Shown here: piece by piece, positions 24,971 to 32,457 of the stretch
How positions within the stretch are numbered: position 1 is the stretch's first letter
How the letters are laid out: every line of letters begins with the position of its first letter
DNA from: Colivivens sp964537205
GTDB lineage: Bacteria; Bacteroidota; Bacteroidia; Bacteroidales; Bacteroidaceae
Assembly: GCA_964537205.1 (NCBI GenBank)
Contig: CAZHZH010000024.1
Span: 1-32,479 of the forward strand
Length of the DNA: 32,479 bases
Direction: 5' to 3'
The notes under the pieces: model-generated
What the model was told of the DNA's origin: nothing
Seen by the model: the letters and a program-made list of their open reading frames with translations, nothing else
Databases searched by the model: none
Program-made: the position numbers and the translations under genes

Positions 24971-25002
24971 TTTGCATTTTAAAATATATTGCTTACCTTT
25001 GC
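24971..25002 (+). promoter_or_regulatory. Promoter of the LytTR-DUF3987 operon
   Basis: TTTG at 24971-24974, a 19-nt spacer, then TACCTTTGC at 24994-25002, an essentially perfect Bacteroidota promoter. The predicted start near 25009 leaves a leader of about 250 nt before the LytTR ATG at 25257. Confidence 0.75.
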
Positions 25003-25038
25003 ACTACAATAACAAATTGCGAACAAACAACCAGACTA

Positions 25039-25110
25039 ACAAGGGCGGCGAAAACCTTTCGCCGTATAAAGGATAAAGCAGAGGAAGTCCTTCCCGCTTA
25101 TTTCCCTTGT
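25039..25110 (+). ncRNA. Candidate structured leader RNA (three-way junction)
   Basis: Three nested or adjacent stems can form. P1 is acaaggg (25039-25045) with cccttgt (25104-25110). P2 is cggcgaaa (25046-25053) with tttcgccg (25057-25064) and a 3-nt loop. P3 is ggaag (25083-25087) with cttcc (25090-25094), with only 2 nt between. It begins about 30 nt after the predicted transcription start. I match it to no known RNA family. It could be a cis-regulatory leader or a small RNA released from it. Confidence 0.35.
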
Positions 25111-25249
25111 CATATAGAATCAAATAACAGCTTCAGACAAACTCCGTATGAAGAGACATCCCAATTTAACTTACACAGAGAGGGTAACTATGTGAATCTA
25201 TGTTGTAGGCATAAAGTGGTGCACTTATTTGCACTAATTTTTAAATTGA

Positions 25250-25263
25250 TTGTCATATGACAA
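25250..25263. promoter_or_regulatory. 14-bp palindrome spanning the LytTR start codon
   Basis: TTGTCAT followed by ATGACAA is a perfect palindrome whose right half begins with the start codon (25257-25259). Each half is the core of the 8-bp unit in arrays A and B. A further single TGTCATAT is at 25108-25115. Confidence 0.6.
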
Positions 25264-25628
25264 GAAAAAACAATTTAAAACCCGTCTTCATTAGTGACGG
25301 TGGCGCCACAAGTTGGCGTTTGGAAATGAGCGAGATAGAGCACATAGCCGCGCAAGGCAAACAGTGCATAGTCTATCTTAAGGACAAGGGCAAGTTGACT
25401 CTAAAACATTCACTTGCTAAACTCTGTGAGATCCTTCCTGAAGGATTTCTTCGCGTCGGCAACTCCGACGTAGTTAATCTTTGGCACGTCGACAGTTACT
25501 GTGGACGCGCAATCACACTCGACAACGGCGATGTTGTCTTCTCCGGGGTGGCCCCGTGCTACCGCCGTGTCCTTCAGGACAATATCCATATTTTAAATAT
25601 CAACAAACAAAACAACCACCGTATATGA
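25257..25628 (+). CDS. LytTR-type DNA-binding protein, standalone
   Basis: Small protein of 123 residues resembling a free-standing LytTR DNA-binding domain with no receiver domain. The pattern runs MSEIEHIAAQGKQCIVYLKDKGKLTLKHSLAKLCEILP, then GFLRVGNSDVVNLWHVD, a strand-turn-strand (GRAITLDNGDVVFSG), and a basic end (YRRVLQDN). LytTR domains bind short direct repeats in DNA, so the 8-bp repeats nearby are natural candidate targets, but this is inference. The stop overlaps the start of the next gene (ATGA at 25625-25628), implying translational coupling. The start codon is embedded in a palindrome of the repeat unit, suggesting autoregulation. Confidence 0.72.
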   Translation: MTRKNNLKPVFISDGGATSWRLEMSEIEHIAAQGKQCIVYLKDKGKLTLKHSLAKLCEILPEGFLRVGNSDVVNLWHVDSYCGRAITLDNGDVVFSGVAPCYRRVLQDNIHILNINKQNNHRI

Positions 25629-27871
25629 ATAAAGTTACATATACAGACAAAGGCGGGAAGTATATAAAGATGCTGACCCCAATTAGCAAAGAGACTCTCA
25701 ACATAATGGAGCAAGGAATAAAAGAGAGTCTTGAAAGAGTCGCAGTCACCTTCAACGCATTCAAGGCCGACAGTAAAAACAAAGAGAAACACGATGCTTA
25801 CAATGACGCAAAAAAGAAATTGCCAATGCTCAACGTCAACCTTTTCGCTCAAGAATCGGTTCCTTTAAAAGGGGCGCGCTACACCCTCGGCAAGGCGAGC
25901 ACGTTCGGCGTCGACTACGACCTTGACGAGTACGTTGGAAGTCCGGACTTCAAGGAGAGGCGCGAGCGGATGCTCAATGGCATCATGGAAAAAGCCGCGG
26001 CGAACGGCATTTGCATGGTGCAACGCACGCCAAAGGGGGCTCACGTGGCAGCTCTGCGCGACCCCGCCCTGTCACAACTGGAGAACATCCAGCGGCTGGA
26101 CGCCGCCTTGGGACTGGAACACGACACCAACGCCGAAGACCCTGAGCGGGTGTTCTACCACTACGGCATGGCAAACACTCTGCTGCTTGACGAAAGAATG
26201 TTCGACACGATGCCAGTAGCACCTCCCGACATAGATTATAATAAGGTTCGCATGCGAAAGAAGGGAGCCACTGTTTCCACATCATCCATGTCCATCGCTC
26301 CATCAGCTCCCTCTTCGGCAGCCGTCGACGACGGACCGTGCTATCTCAACAAGTATCCGTTCTCAGAGATCGTAGTCAAGTATTGGCAGCTGTACAACAA
26401 CGGACAGACACCAGTAGAGGGCCAGCGCGACAAACTGACCTACCAGCTTGCCAGTGACTTGTACCCCTTGTGCAACGGCGACATAAACCTGCTAAAGCGC
26501 GTGGTGCCAATCTACGACGGTTTTCCCTTCGATGAGTGGGAGAAGAAGTTCGAGTCGGCGCGACAAACGGACAAGCAGGGTATTCCATGGCGCATACAGC
26601 GTGTGCTAAAGGAGCTTGACTCAGAACTAAAGGCCAAAAGAACAGCCCCACAAATGCCGAAACAACTGCCACAAGTGGTAAAGGATGTTACATCACTCAC
26701 GCCTCATGAGTTGAAGCCGACGGTCGCAGCGTCTATGTGGGCCGCATTCAGCTCATACTTATCAGATGTCACCTACCCGTATATCGACGGCACCAACATG
26801 CCTACGACCCTGATGACAGTACTTACAGGCCCGATGTCGTCAAATAAAAGTTGTGTGGAGCAACCGATTCAATACATAATCCGTGACTTGGAGGAGGAGG
26901 ACAAGCCCAACAGGGCTAAAGAAAACGAGTGGATGAACGCCCAGAGGAACGGCAAGGCAAACACACCACGCCCACGAGTGCCAATCCACAATGTGTCCCC
27001 CGACATGACACAGCCGATACTCACAGAACGTTTCTGTGCAAGTGATGAAAACGGACGCTACAACCTCTACACGCACGGTCCCGAACTCAACGACTTGTCG
27101 AAGATTGACGCGAGGGGCAAGCAGGACGGCATCAGCCAGGTCATCATTCACTCGTTCGACAACACAGCGATTGGACAGGAGCGATGGATGGCGGAAGCGA
27201 TGTCGGGGGGAGCACCGGCGCGTCTCAGTTTCAACTTCAGCACGACACCGTCAGTGCTTAGGCAAATCTTCACAAGCTCAACATTGGAAAACGGAGCCGT
27301 CACACGGCTTATGATGGTCAGCGTCCCCGAACTTGATCCGCACAAGATGCCACGCTATGGGAAGTACGACGAAAATTATTCCGCCCTGCTAAGTCCATAC
27401 ATACAGCGTCTGCGCGCGGCTTGCGGGAAAATCAAGTGCGAAGCCGTCCTAAAGCTGTTCAAAAAACTTCAGCGAGATCTTGCCGACCGCTATACAAAAA
27501 TGGAAACGGATGCGGCAGAGAGGGAGGTGTTCTGGAGCTTTGCCAAGCGCGCCCTTGCCATCGCCTTCCGTGTGGCCAACGAGCTTTACATCATGCAAGG
27601 CAGATGGGACAAAGTGTCCTCGCGCTTCATACGCTGGATGTTAGAGTACGACCTGTACAATAAGATGCGCTACTTTGGCGACGCCCTGAAAAGCAGGATA
27701 ACCAATAACGGGCACCGCAATTTTTCGAAAAAGACACTTTATGATTTGCCTGAGTACTTCACACTGGACGATGTCACGAGCATCGGACTCAAGCCAAACA
27801 CTGTCGACCAATATGTCTGTCGCGGGAAAGTCGAAAGGCTTGGCGACGGCCACTACCACCGGCTCGTATGA
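25625..27871 (+). CDS. VirE_N / DUF3987 primase-helicase-like protein
   Basis: Protein of 748 residues from the ATG at 25625; longer in-frame starts lie inside the LytTR gene. It resembles the BT4734/BF3469-type Bacteroidales family. The N-terminal VirE_N-like (possibly primase-polymerase-like) domain, about 1-200, has an acidic cluster Asp97-Tyr-Asp99-Leu-Asp101. A helical linker domain follows (YPFSEIVVKYW... to FPFDEWEKKFESA), then a DUF3987 ATPase-like domain (about 370-720). Its Walker-A-like loop reads GPMSSNKS (402-409), with Asn407 where the second Gly is expected. FCASDENGRYNLYTHGPELNDL fits the following helicase-like region. The C-terminus ends in a possible winged-helix or HTH stretch (YFTLDDVTSIGLKPNTVDQYVCRGKVERL). 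The role is unknown; replication or DNA processing by an accessory element is plausible. Confidence 0.75.
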   Translation: MNKVTYTDKGGKYIKMLTPISKETLNIMEQGIKESLERVAVTFNAFKADSKNKEKHDAYNDAKKKLPMLNVNLFAQESVPLKGARYTLGKASTFGVDYDLDEYVGSPDFKERRERMLNGIMEKAAANGICMVQRTPKGAHVAALRDPALSQLENIQRLDAALGLEHDTNAEDPERVFYHYGMANTLLLDERMFDTMPVAPPDIDYNKVRMRKKGATVSTSSMSIAPSAPSSAAVDDGPCYLNKYPFSEIVVKYWQLYNNGQTPVEGQRDKLTYQLASDLYPLCNGDINLLKRVVPIYDGFPFDEWEKKFESARQTDKQGIPWRIQRVLKELDSELKAKRTAPQMPKQLPQVVKDVTSLTPHELKPTVAASMWAAFSSYLSDVTYPYIDGTNMPTTLMTVLTGPMSSNKSCVEQPIQYIIRDLEEEDKPNRAKENEWMNAQRNGKANTPRPRVPIHNVSPDMTQPILTERFCASDENGRYNLYTHGPELNDLSKIDARGKQDGISQVIIHSFDNTAIGQERWMAEAMSGGAPARLSFNFSTTPSVLRQIFTSSTLENGAVTRLMMVSVPELDPHKMPRYGKYDENYSALLSPYIQRLRAACGKIKCEAVLKLFKKLQRDLADRYTKMETDAAEREVFWSFAKRALAIAFRVANELYIMQGRWDKVSSRFIRWMLEYDLYNKMRYFGDALKSRITNNGHRNFSKKTLYDLPEYFTLDDVTSIGLKPNTVDQYVCRGKVERLGDGHYHRLV

Positions 27872-27882
27872 GTCCCCATGTT

Positions 27883-27906
27883 GTGACAACATGACAGTGT
27901 GACGAT
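27883..27906 (+). repeat. Degenerate array C: three 8-bp TGAC-core units
   Basis: gtgacaac, atgacagt and gtgacgat lie in 8-bp phase just after the DUF3987 stop codon. They have the same period, orientation and TGAC core as array A but are less conserved. Confidence 0.45.
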
Positions 27907-27951
27907 GTCTTTTGTCCATAGCGAGAGACATAAGGTATATACACTACCAAG

Positions 27952-27988
27952 AATGCCCGGGGACGTGCGGTCCTCGGGCATTTATGTT
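27952..27988. terminator. Terminator between DUF3987 and the LRR gene
   Basis: aatgcccgggga (27952-27963) pairs with tcctcgggcatt (27971-27982) with a single mismatch, followed by ttatgtt before the N run. A/T flanks on both sides suggest it serves both converging genes. Confidence 0.65.
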
Positions 27989-28088
27989 NNNNNNNNNNNN
28001 NNNNNNNNNNNNNNNNNNNNNNNNNNNNNNNNNNNNNNNNNNNNNNNNNNNNNNNNNNNNNNNNNNNNNNNNNNNNNNNNNNNNNNNN
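27989..28088. other. Assembly gap (100 N)
   Basis: Exactly 100 N, the conventional placeholder for a scaffold gap of unknown size. It removes the 3' end of the LRR gene. Confidence 0.98.
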
Positions 28089-29859
28089 CCTTGCCGTCGT
28101 TGTTTGAATCGAGAAAACTTGTCTCGAACTCGACCGACAAGGTGGCGTTGTCCGTAATGGCGGGAGTCACAAACTTGCCGTCAGCCACCCGGCCTGTCAC
28201 GTCCTCGCCGTTGAACGCCACACGGGTGAACCCGTCGGGTATCAGCAGTTCAAGCTGCGTTCCGCTTGCCACCTTCTGCTTCATAACCGGCATTCCGCCG
28301 TGCATGATCGTGATGTATATAGGGCCGGAGCCAGTGTCGTACTCAAGTATGTTCGTGAAATTTATCCAAATCGGAGAGGTCATGTACACGTCGGACCGTC
28401 CCGTAGGGACATACAGCGCGCACCTCTTGTAAGTCTCGCTGTCGGCGATGTCATTGCTCACATTCAGCGGACGGTTCCAACCGACATAAAGCGAGGTCAG
28501 GCCAGTGCAACCACTGAACGCATCCCCCCCGATGGTAGTCACCGAGTTAGGGATGGTGACTGATGTCAGCCCCGTGCAACCGTAGAACGCGTAGTCCCCG
28601 ATTGAAGTCACGGTATTAGGGATGGTGAGCTCTGTCACCTCCTTTCCGCCTATATACAGATGCTTTGCGTGCCATAAAGGATTGGCAGACCTATTGCTGA
28701 ATTTAATGGAACACAGGCTTTCAATACTTGCGAACTCCGCCTTCATAAGCCCGGTGCAACCAGAGAACGCATAGTCCTCGATGGTAGTCACCGAGCCAGG
28801 GATTGTGACGGAGGTCAGCCCGGTGCAACCATGGAACGCTTTGCCACTGATGCGGGTCACCGATTCTGGAATGACCAGATCCGTCACCTCCTTTCCGTCT
28901 ATATAAAGGTGCTTTGCTTGATTTAAGGGGTTTGAAGTGCCATTGATGAATTGTATGGAACACAGGCTTTCTATGCTTGCAAACTCCGCCTTCGTCAGTC
29001 CGGTACACCCAGAGAACGCTTCGCTCCCGATGCGGGTCACCGAGGCAGGGATGGAGACGGAGGTCAGACCAGTGCACCCATAGAACGCACAGCTCTCGAT
29101 GCGGGTCACCGAGCCAGGGATGGTGACGGAGGTCAGACCGGTGCAATTAGAGAACACGCCATTCCCTATGTTGGTCACCGAGTCAGGAATGGTGACGGTG
29201 GTCAGCTCCGTGCAACCATAGAACGTCCTGCCATTGATGCGGGTCACAGATTCGGGGATGACCAGATTCGTCACCTCCTTTCCGTCCATATAAAGGTGTT
29301 TTACATAAGATAAAGGATTGGCAGACCAATTTTTGAAGTATATGGCGCACAGGCTTTCTATGCTTGTGAACGCCGCCTTCGTCAGACCGGTGCAACCATA
29401 GAACGCATAGCGCCCGATGCTTGCCACCGAGTCAGGGATGCTGACGGTGGTCAGACCGGTGCAGCCTTTGAACGCATAGCATCCAATGTTGGTCACCGAA
29501 TTAGGAATGATGACGGTGGTCAGACCGGTGCAACCAGCGAACGCATAGTCATCGATGGTAGTCACCGAGTCAGGGAGGGTGACGGAGGTCAACCCAGTGC
29601 AATTATAGAACGCGTGGTTCTCGATGGTAGTCACCGAGTCAGGGATTGTTACGGAGGTCAGCCCAATGCAACCATAGAACGCATGGTCCTCGATGGTTGT
29701 CACTGAGTTAGGGATGGTGACGGAGGTCAACTTCTTGCAACCATAGAACGCATAGCGCCTGATGCTGGTCATCGAGTCCGAGAGGGTGACGGAGGTCAGC
29801 TTCCATGCACCTGGGAAACGTAAAATGTTCGATGTTGATTCTTTTATATTTCTTATCAT
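28089..29859 (-). CDS. BspA-like leucine-rich repeat protein, 3' truncated by gap
   Basis: About 590 residues are visible. The body is made of some 14 LRR_5 (BspA/TpLRR) units of 23 residues with the pattern LTSVTIPxSVTxIGxxAFxGC. Three times the array is interrupted by a longer module (KAEFASIESLC... HLYIDGKEVTxLVIPESV) whose DNA copies start near 28634, 28883 and 29270; their spacings differ by exactly two 23-residue units. A beta domain follows (MPVMKQKVASGTQLELLIPDG), and the frame runs into the gap at FLDSNNDGK, which resembles the start of a Ca-binding dockerin-like repeat. The start is uncertain (ATG at 29859 or 29919) and no signal peptide is seen, unlike most BspA proteins, so the 5' end may be eroded or the protein intracellular. 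Confidence 0.8.
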
Positions 29860-29987
29860 TGATGATTTATTTAGCGTCAGCCGGCTTCTCTGACGGTGGT
29901 TAAAAGTATTGCAAGGCATAACAAAACGTGGAGTCAAAGCTGCCGCTCGTCAAAACCAAAGCGTACAGTTACGCCTTTATGTATATG

Positions 29988-30836
29988 TCAGGAAACCGCA
30001 CTGGCGATTCCGCTGGCAAATATAAGGAAAATTATTGAATTATAACGGCTGATTGAAAGTATTTTCCGCGTTTGCCGTGGTAAAACAGGCGGAAGTCGGC
30101 GCGGCAGGTCATTTCCCCCGCCCGAGAACATCTCCATCTCAATCTGCAATACGCGCGTTATGTCGAAGTAGATTTTGTCATCCCCATACACGCCGCTCTT
30201 CTTGCTTACGGAGAGTTCGTCACACGGGGGAGTCATCCCCGCCTTGGTGGTCTGCCCCGAAATGGTGATCCTGAGGGCGTGCCGCATGAACACATACTCG
30301 TCGTTCACACTGGTCACGGCGAACGGATGCCGCTCCGAGCCGTCGCCGGTAGCCGCAACAAGCATGACCATGCGGGCAAGCCTGCCTAAATAATTCTCAA
30401 AATCATCCATCGTGTACGTCTTGGACGAATGCATTTGCTTCTTTGCAATATTAAAGATCAGCATGGAAGTCGTTTCGAGCGCGCCCAAGTCCAAAGGGTT
30501 GATGTCAAGAGCCTCTTGAAGTGTGCTTAAAGCGCTGTCAGCTTGTTCCCGGCGTATGAAATCATCAGCCTTGCTTTTCAGCAGGAAAAGCTTCGAGTTG
30601 TCCGCGAGATACGACTGCCCGTAAAAGCCGAGTGCGGCCTCCTTCAGCGTCAACGCGGCATCAGACCCCGCCGCGAGCGCCTTCACGATTCCGCGGATGG
30701 AATCAGGGTTGTTCTTTGCCACAAAGGCGATTGAATCCCAATCGACATGCACGGTGTTCATGGCGCCGCCGCTTGTCTGTGCCGCGCCGGCGGCCGTCAG
30801 CAAAATAGTGGTCATGATAGATAGTAGTCTTTTCAT
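29988..30836 (-). CDS. DUF4919-like exported protein
   Basis: Protein of 282 residues from the ATG at 30836, with a Sec signal peptide (MKRLLSIMTTILLTAAGAAQ). The mature part matches the Bacteroidales DUF4919 pattern as I recall it: HVDWDSIAFVAKNNPDSIRGIV, GFYGQSYLADNSKLFLLKSKADDFIRREQADSAL, a TPR-like INPLDLGALETTSML, then TGDGSERHPFAVTSVNDEYVFM and KIYFDITRVLQIEMEMF. Function is unknown. The usual fold seems to end soon after YFDITRV. The last about 40 residues (NDLPRRLPPVLPRQTRKI... FLIFASGIASAVS) look unlike the rest and may be read-through after loss of the original stop codon. It has its own well-formed promoter. Confidence 0.7.
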   Translation of the reverse strand: MKRLLSIMTTILLTAAGAAQTSGGAMNTVHVDWDSIAFVAKNNPDSIRGIVKALAAGSDAALTLKEAALGFYGQSYLADNSKLFLLKSKADDFIRREQADSALSTLQEALDINPLDLGALETTSMLIFNIAKKQMHSSKTYTMDDFENYLGRLARMVMLVAATGDGSERHPFAVTSVNDEYVFMRHALRITISGQTTKAGMTPPCDELSVSKKSGVYGDDKIYFDITRVLQIEMEMFSGGGNDLPRRLPPVLPRQTRKILSISRYNSIIFLIFASGIASAVS

Positions 30837-30896
30837 TTTCGGTTGTATTAATATTTGGTAAACATATTCGGACAAAACAAGGCTCAGGCTTGCGGC

Positions 30897-30928
30897 GCAA
30901 AGTTACTATGAAAAATATAGAATGCAAA
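30897..30928 (-). promoter_or_regulatory. Promoter of the DUF4919-like gene
   Basis: On the minus strand: TTTG (30928-30925), a 19-nt spacer, TAACTTTGC (30905-30897). Both elements match the Bacteroidota consensus. The leader to the ATG at 30836 is about 55 nt. Confidence 0.75.
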
Positions 30929-31007
30929 AACTTTTTCAGTAAAAGCGTGCTGCCGAGAAACCCCGAGTCAGCTCTTTGGGCATGAACTCAGGGTTAGTGA
31001 AGCGGTT

Positions 31008-31058
31008 AGCCCGCCGGACTCATATGATGATATACAGCACTGAGCCCGCCGGACTCAT
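31008..31058. repeat. Pair of 16-bp direct repeats downstream of the beta-helix gene
   Basis: agcccgccggactcat occurs exactly at 31008-31023 and 31043-31058. The second copy sits in a short inverted context (tgag ... ctca). The pair lies between the 3' end of the beta-helix gene and the DUF4919 promoter. No gene is seen in 30929-31125. Confidence 0.6.
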
Positions 31059-31125
31059 GGTATAGGATGCCATATTACTGGCATCGGAGATGTCACACCC
31101 GTCCTCCAGAGTGCTGTCACCCCTT

Positions 31126-32457
31126 CTACTTGCGAAGGAGTTTCTTGCCGTCCTGAATGACTATTCCCTTGTCTGATTCCACCGCCCTTACTCCGTTCAG
31201 CCTGTAGGCGGCTCCTGTCGTCCGGCCGTCGGCGTTTACATTGTCGATGCCCGATGACTCGTTTATGGTTCCGTCGCCCGACGACGACGTACAGGTCAGG
31301 GTGTAACCATTCTTGTTGATTGTTCCGTTGTTCACAAGTTTGTCGATGGTTGTATTGGCAGTAAGGTTCCATGTGGCAGTGCTCTTCACGGTGACGTTGG
31401 CGGTATATCCGTCGTCGCGTTTCACAGTCCCCGTGTAGCTGCCGTTCTTCAGTATGAGGTTGCCGGTCGCGCCGCTCGTGCTCCATTGCGAGTCCTCTTG
31501 GACGTACATGAGGATGTTGCTCGGAACAGTCAGAGTCACGTTGTCCAGAGTCAGTGTCGCCGTAACAAATGTGGCCACTTTAAGCAGAGGCGCGTCGCTG
31601 TCGGTCATGGTCAGCGTGGAGTTGGTGATTGTCATGACAGGATTGCCGCCCGACGCGTCGCCCGAGCCGCTGTTCATCATCAGCAGTCCGCGGCTTGAGC
31701 CGCCGCAGCTGAAGTCGCAATCGGTAATGGTGACGCTGTTGTCGCCCTCGATGTCGGCTATTTCCCCCTTTGCCGAACTGCCCGTGCAGTTTGTCGCGCT
31801 CATTGTTCCGGCAGAATAGATGATGGCGCATTTGTTGCCCTCGCAAACCAGGCTGCTGCCGCTTACGTCGACAGTACCGCCGCCACGGTCGGTGGCCACC
31901 ACAGACGATGTCTCGTCCTTGGTTGTAATAGTCATGTCGGAAGCGGTTATGGTGCCGCCGCCGGTGGCAATGAGTCCGCGTGACCCGCGGGCGTTGTTTG
32001 TAACTGTGAATCCGCTGACGTTCAGCACGCCGCCGCCATACGCGAAGAATGCGTTCGCGCCTTTGGCGTTGGTCGTAATGGTGCCGTCGGCCGCATTGAT
32101 TGTAGCCGAGGTGCTGGTTGTCTCGTTGCCTGCGAAAACCACCGAGTTTACGCCATAGAAGCTCGTCTCGTCCCCGGTGGTCGATGTGTCCCCGGTTTTT
32201 GTGATTGTAGCGTTGGTCATGGTGAAAGTGCCTCCGGTCACCTGTACGGCGTTCTCGTCGCTGCCCGTTGAAGAGTATGTCGGACTGTCAGCCGTGTTCG
32301 TACCACTCGACTGAGAGTAGCCGTTTGATGACACGCCGCCATAACTGAAACTTGATGTAGTGCCGCCCGGAGTGCCGCCACCGCCAGGCTGGGCTTGAGA
32401 GCATAGTGAGGCTGTTATTGCCACAACAAAGAGTAATGATTTCTTTTCCATAAGCAT
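31126..32457 (-). CDS. Secreted beta-helix-type repeat protein with C-terminal sorting-like tail
   Basis: Protein of 443 residues with a signal peptide (MEKKSLLFVVAITASLCSQAQ; ATG at 32457 or 32451). The mature protein is rich in Thr, Ser, Gly and Asn. It carries many short strands of the form GGTxTxTNxTIT, TATLTLDNVTLTV and GTINKNGYTLTC, as in right-handed parallel beta-helices of the pectate-lyase-like or autotransporter-like kind. No catalytic motif is recognisable, so it may be an adhesin or structural surface protein. The last 25 residues (AYRLNGVRAVESDKGIVIQDGKKLLRK spread over this end) match the short Bacteroidales C-terminal tail that resembles type IX secretion signals. The start is near the right window edge, so the promoter is not seen. 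Confidence 0.75.
   Translation of the reverse strand: MLMEKKSLLFVVAITASLCSQAQPGGGGTPGGTTSSFSYGGVSSNGYSQSSGTNTADSPTYSSTGSDENAVQVTGGTFTMTNATITKTGDTSTTGDETSFYGVNSVVFAGNETTSTSATINAADGTITTNAKGANAFFAYGGGVLNVSGFTVTNNARGSRGLIATGGGTITASDMTITTKDETSSVVATDRGGGTVDVSGSSLVCEGNKCAIIYSAGTMSATNCTGSSAKGEIADIEGDNSVTITDCDFSCGGSSRGLLMMNSGSGDASGGNPVMTITNSTLTMTDSDAPLLKVATFVTATLTLDNVTLTVPSNILMYVQEDSQWSTSGATGNLILKNGSYTGTVKRDDGYTANVTVKSTATWNLTANTTIDKLVNNGTINKNGYTLTCTSSSGDGTINESSGIDNVNADGRTTGAAYRLNGVRAVESDKGIVIQDGKKLLRK

Noticed and set aside
24773..24982. 69-residue open frame
   Set aside because: A/T-rich sequence with no ribosome context or family resemblance; it overlaps array B and the -33 element of the LytTR promoter.
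25481..25624. N-terminal extension of the DUF3987 protein into the LytTR gene
   Set aside because: The extension is an out-of-frame reading of LytTR codons, and the ATGA overlap at 25625 gives a natural start.
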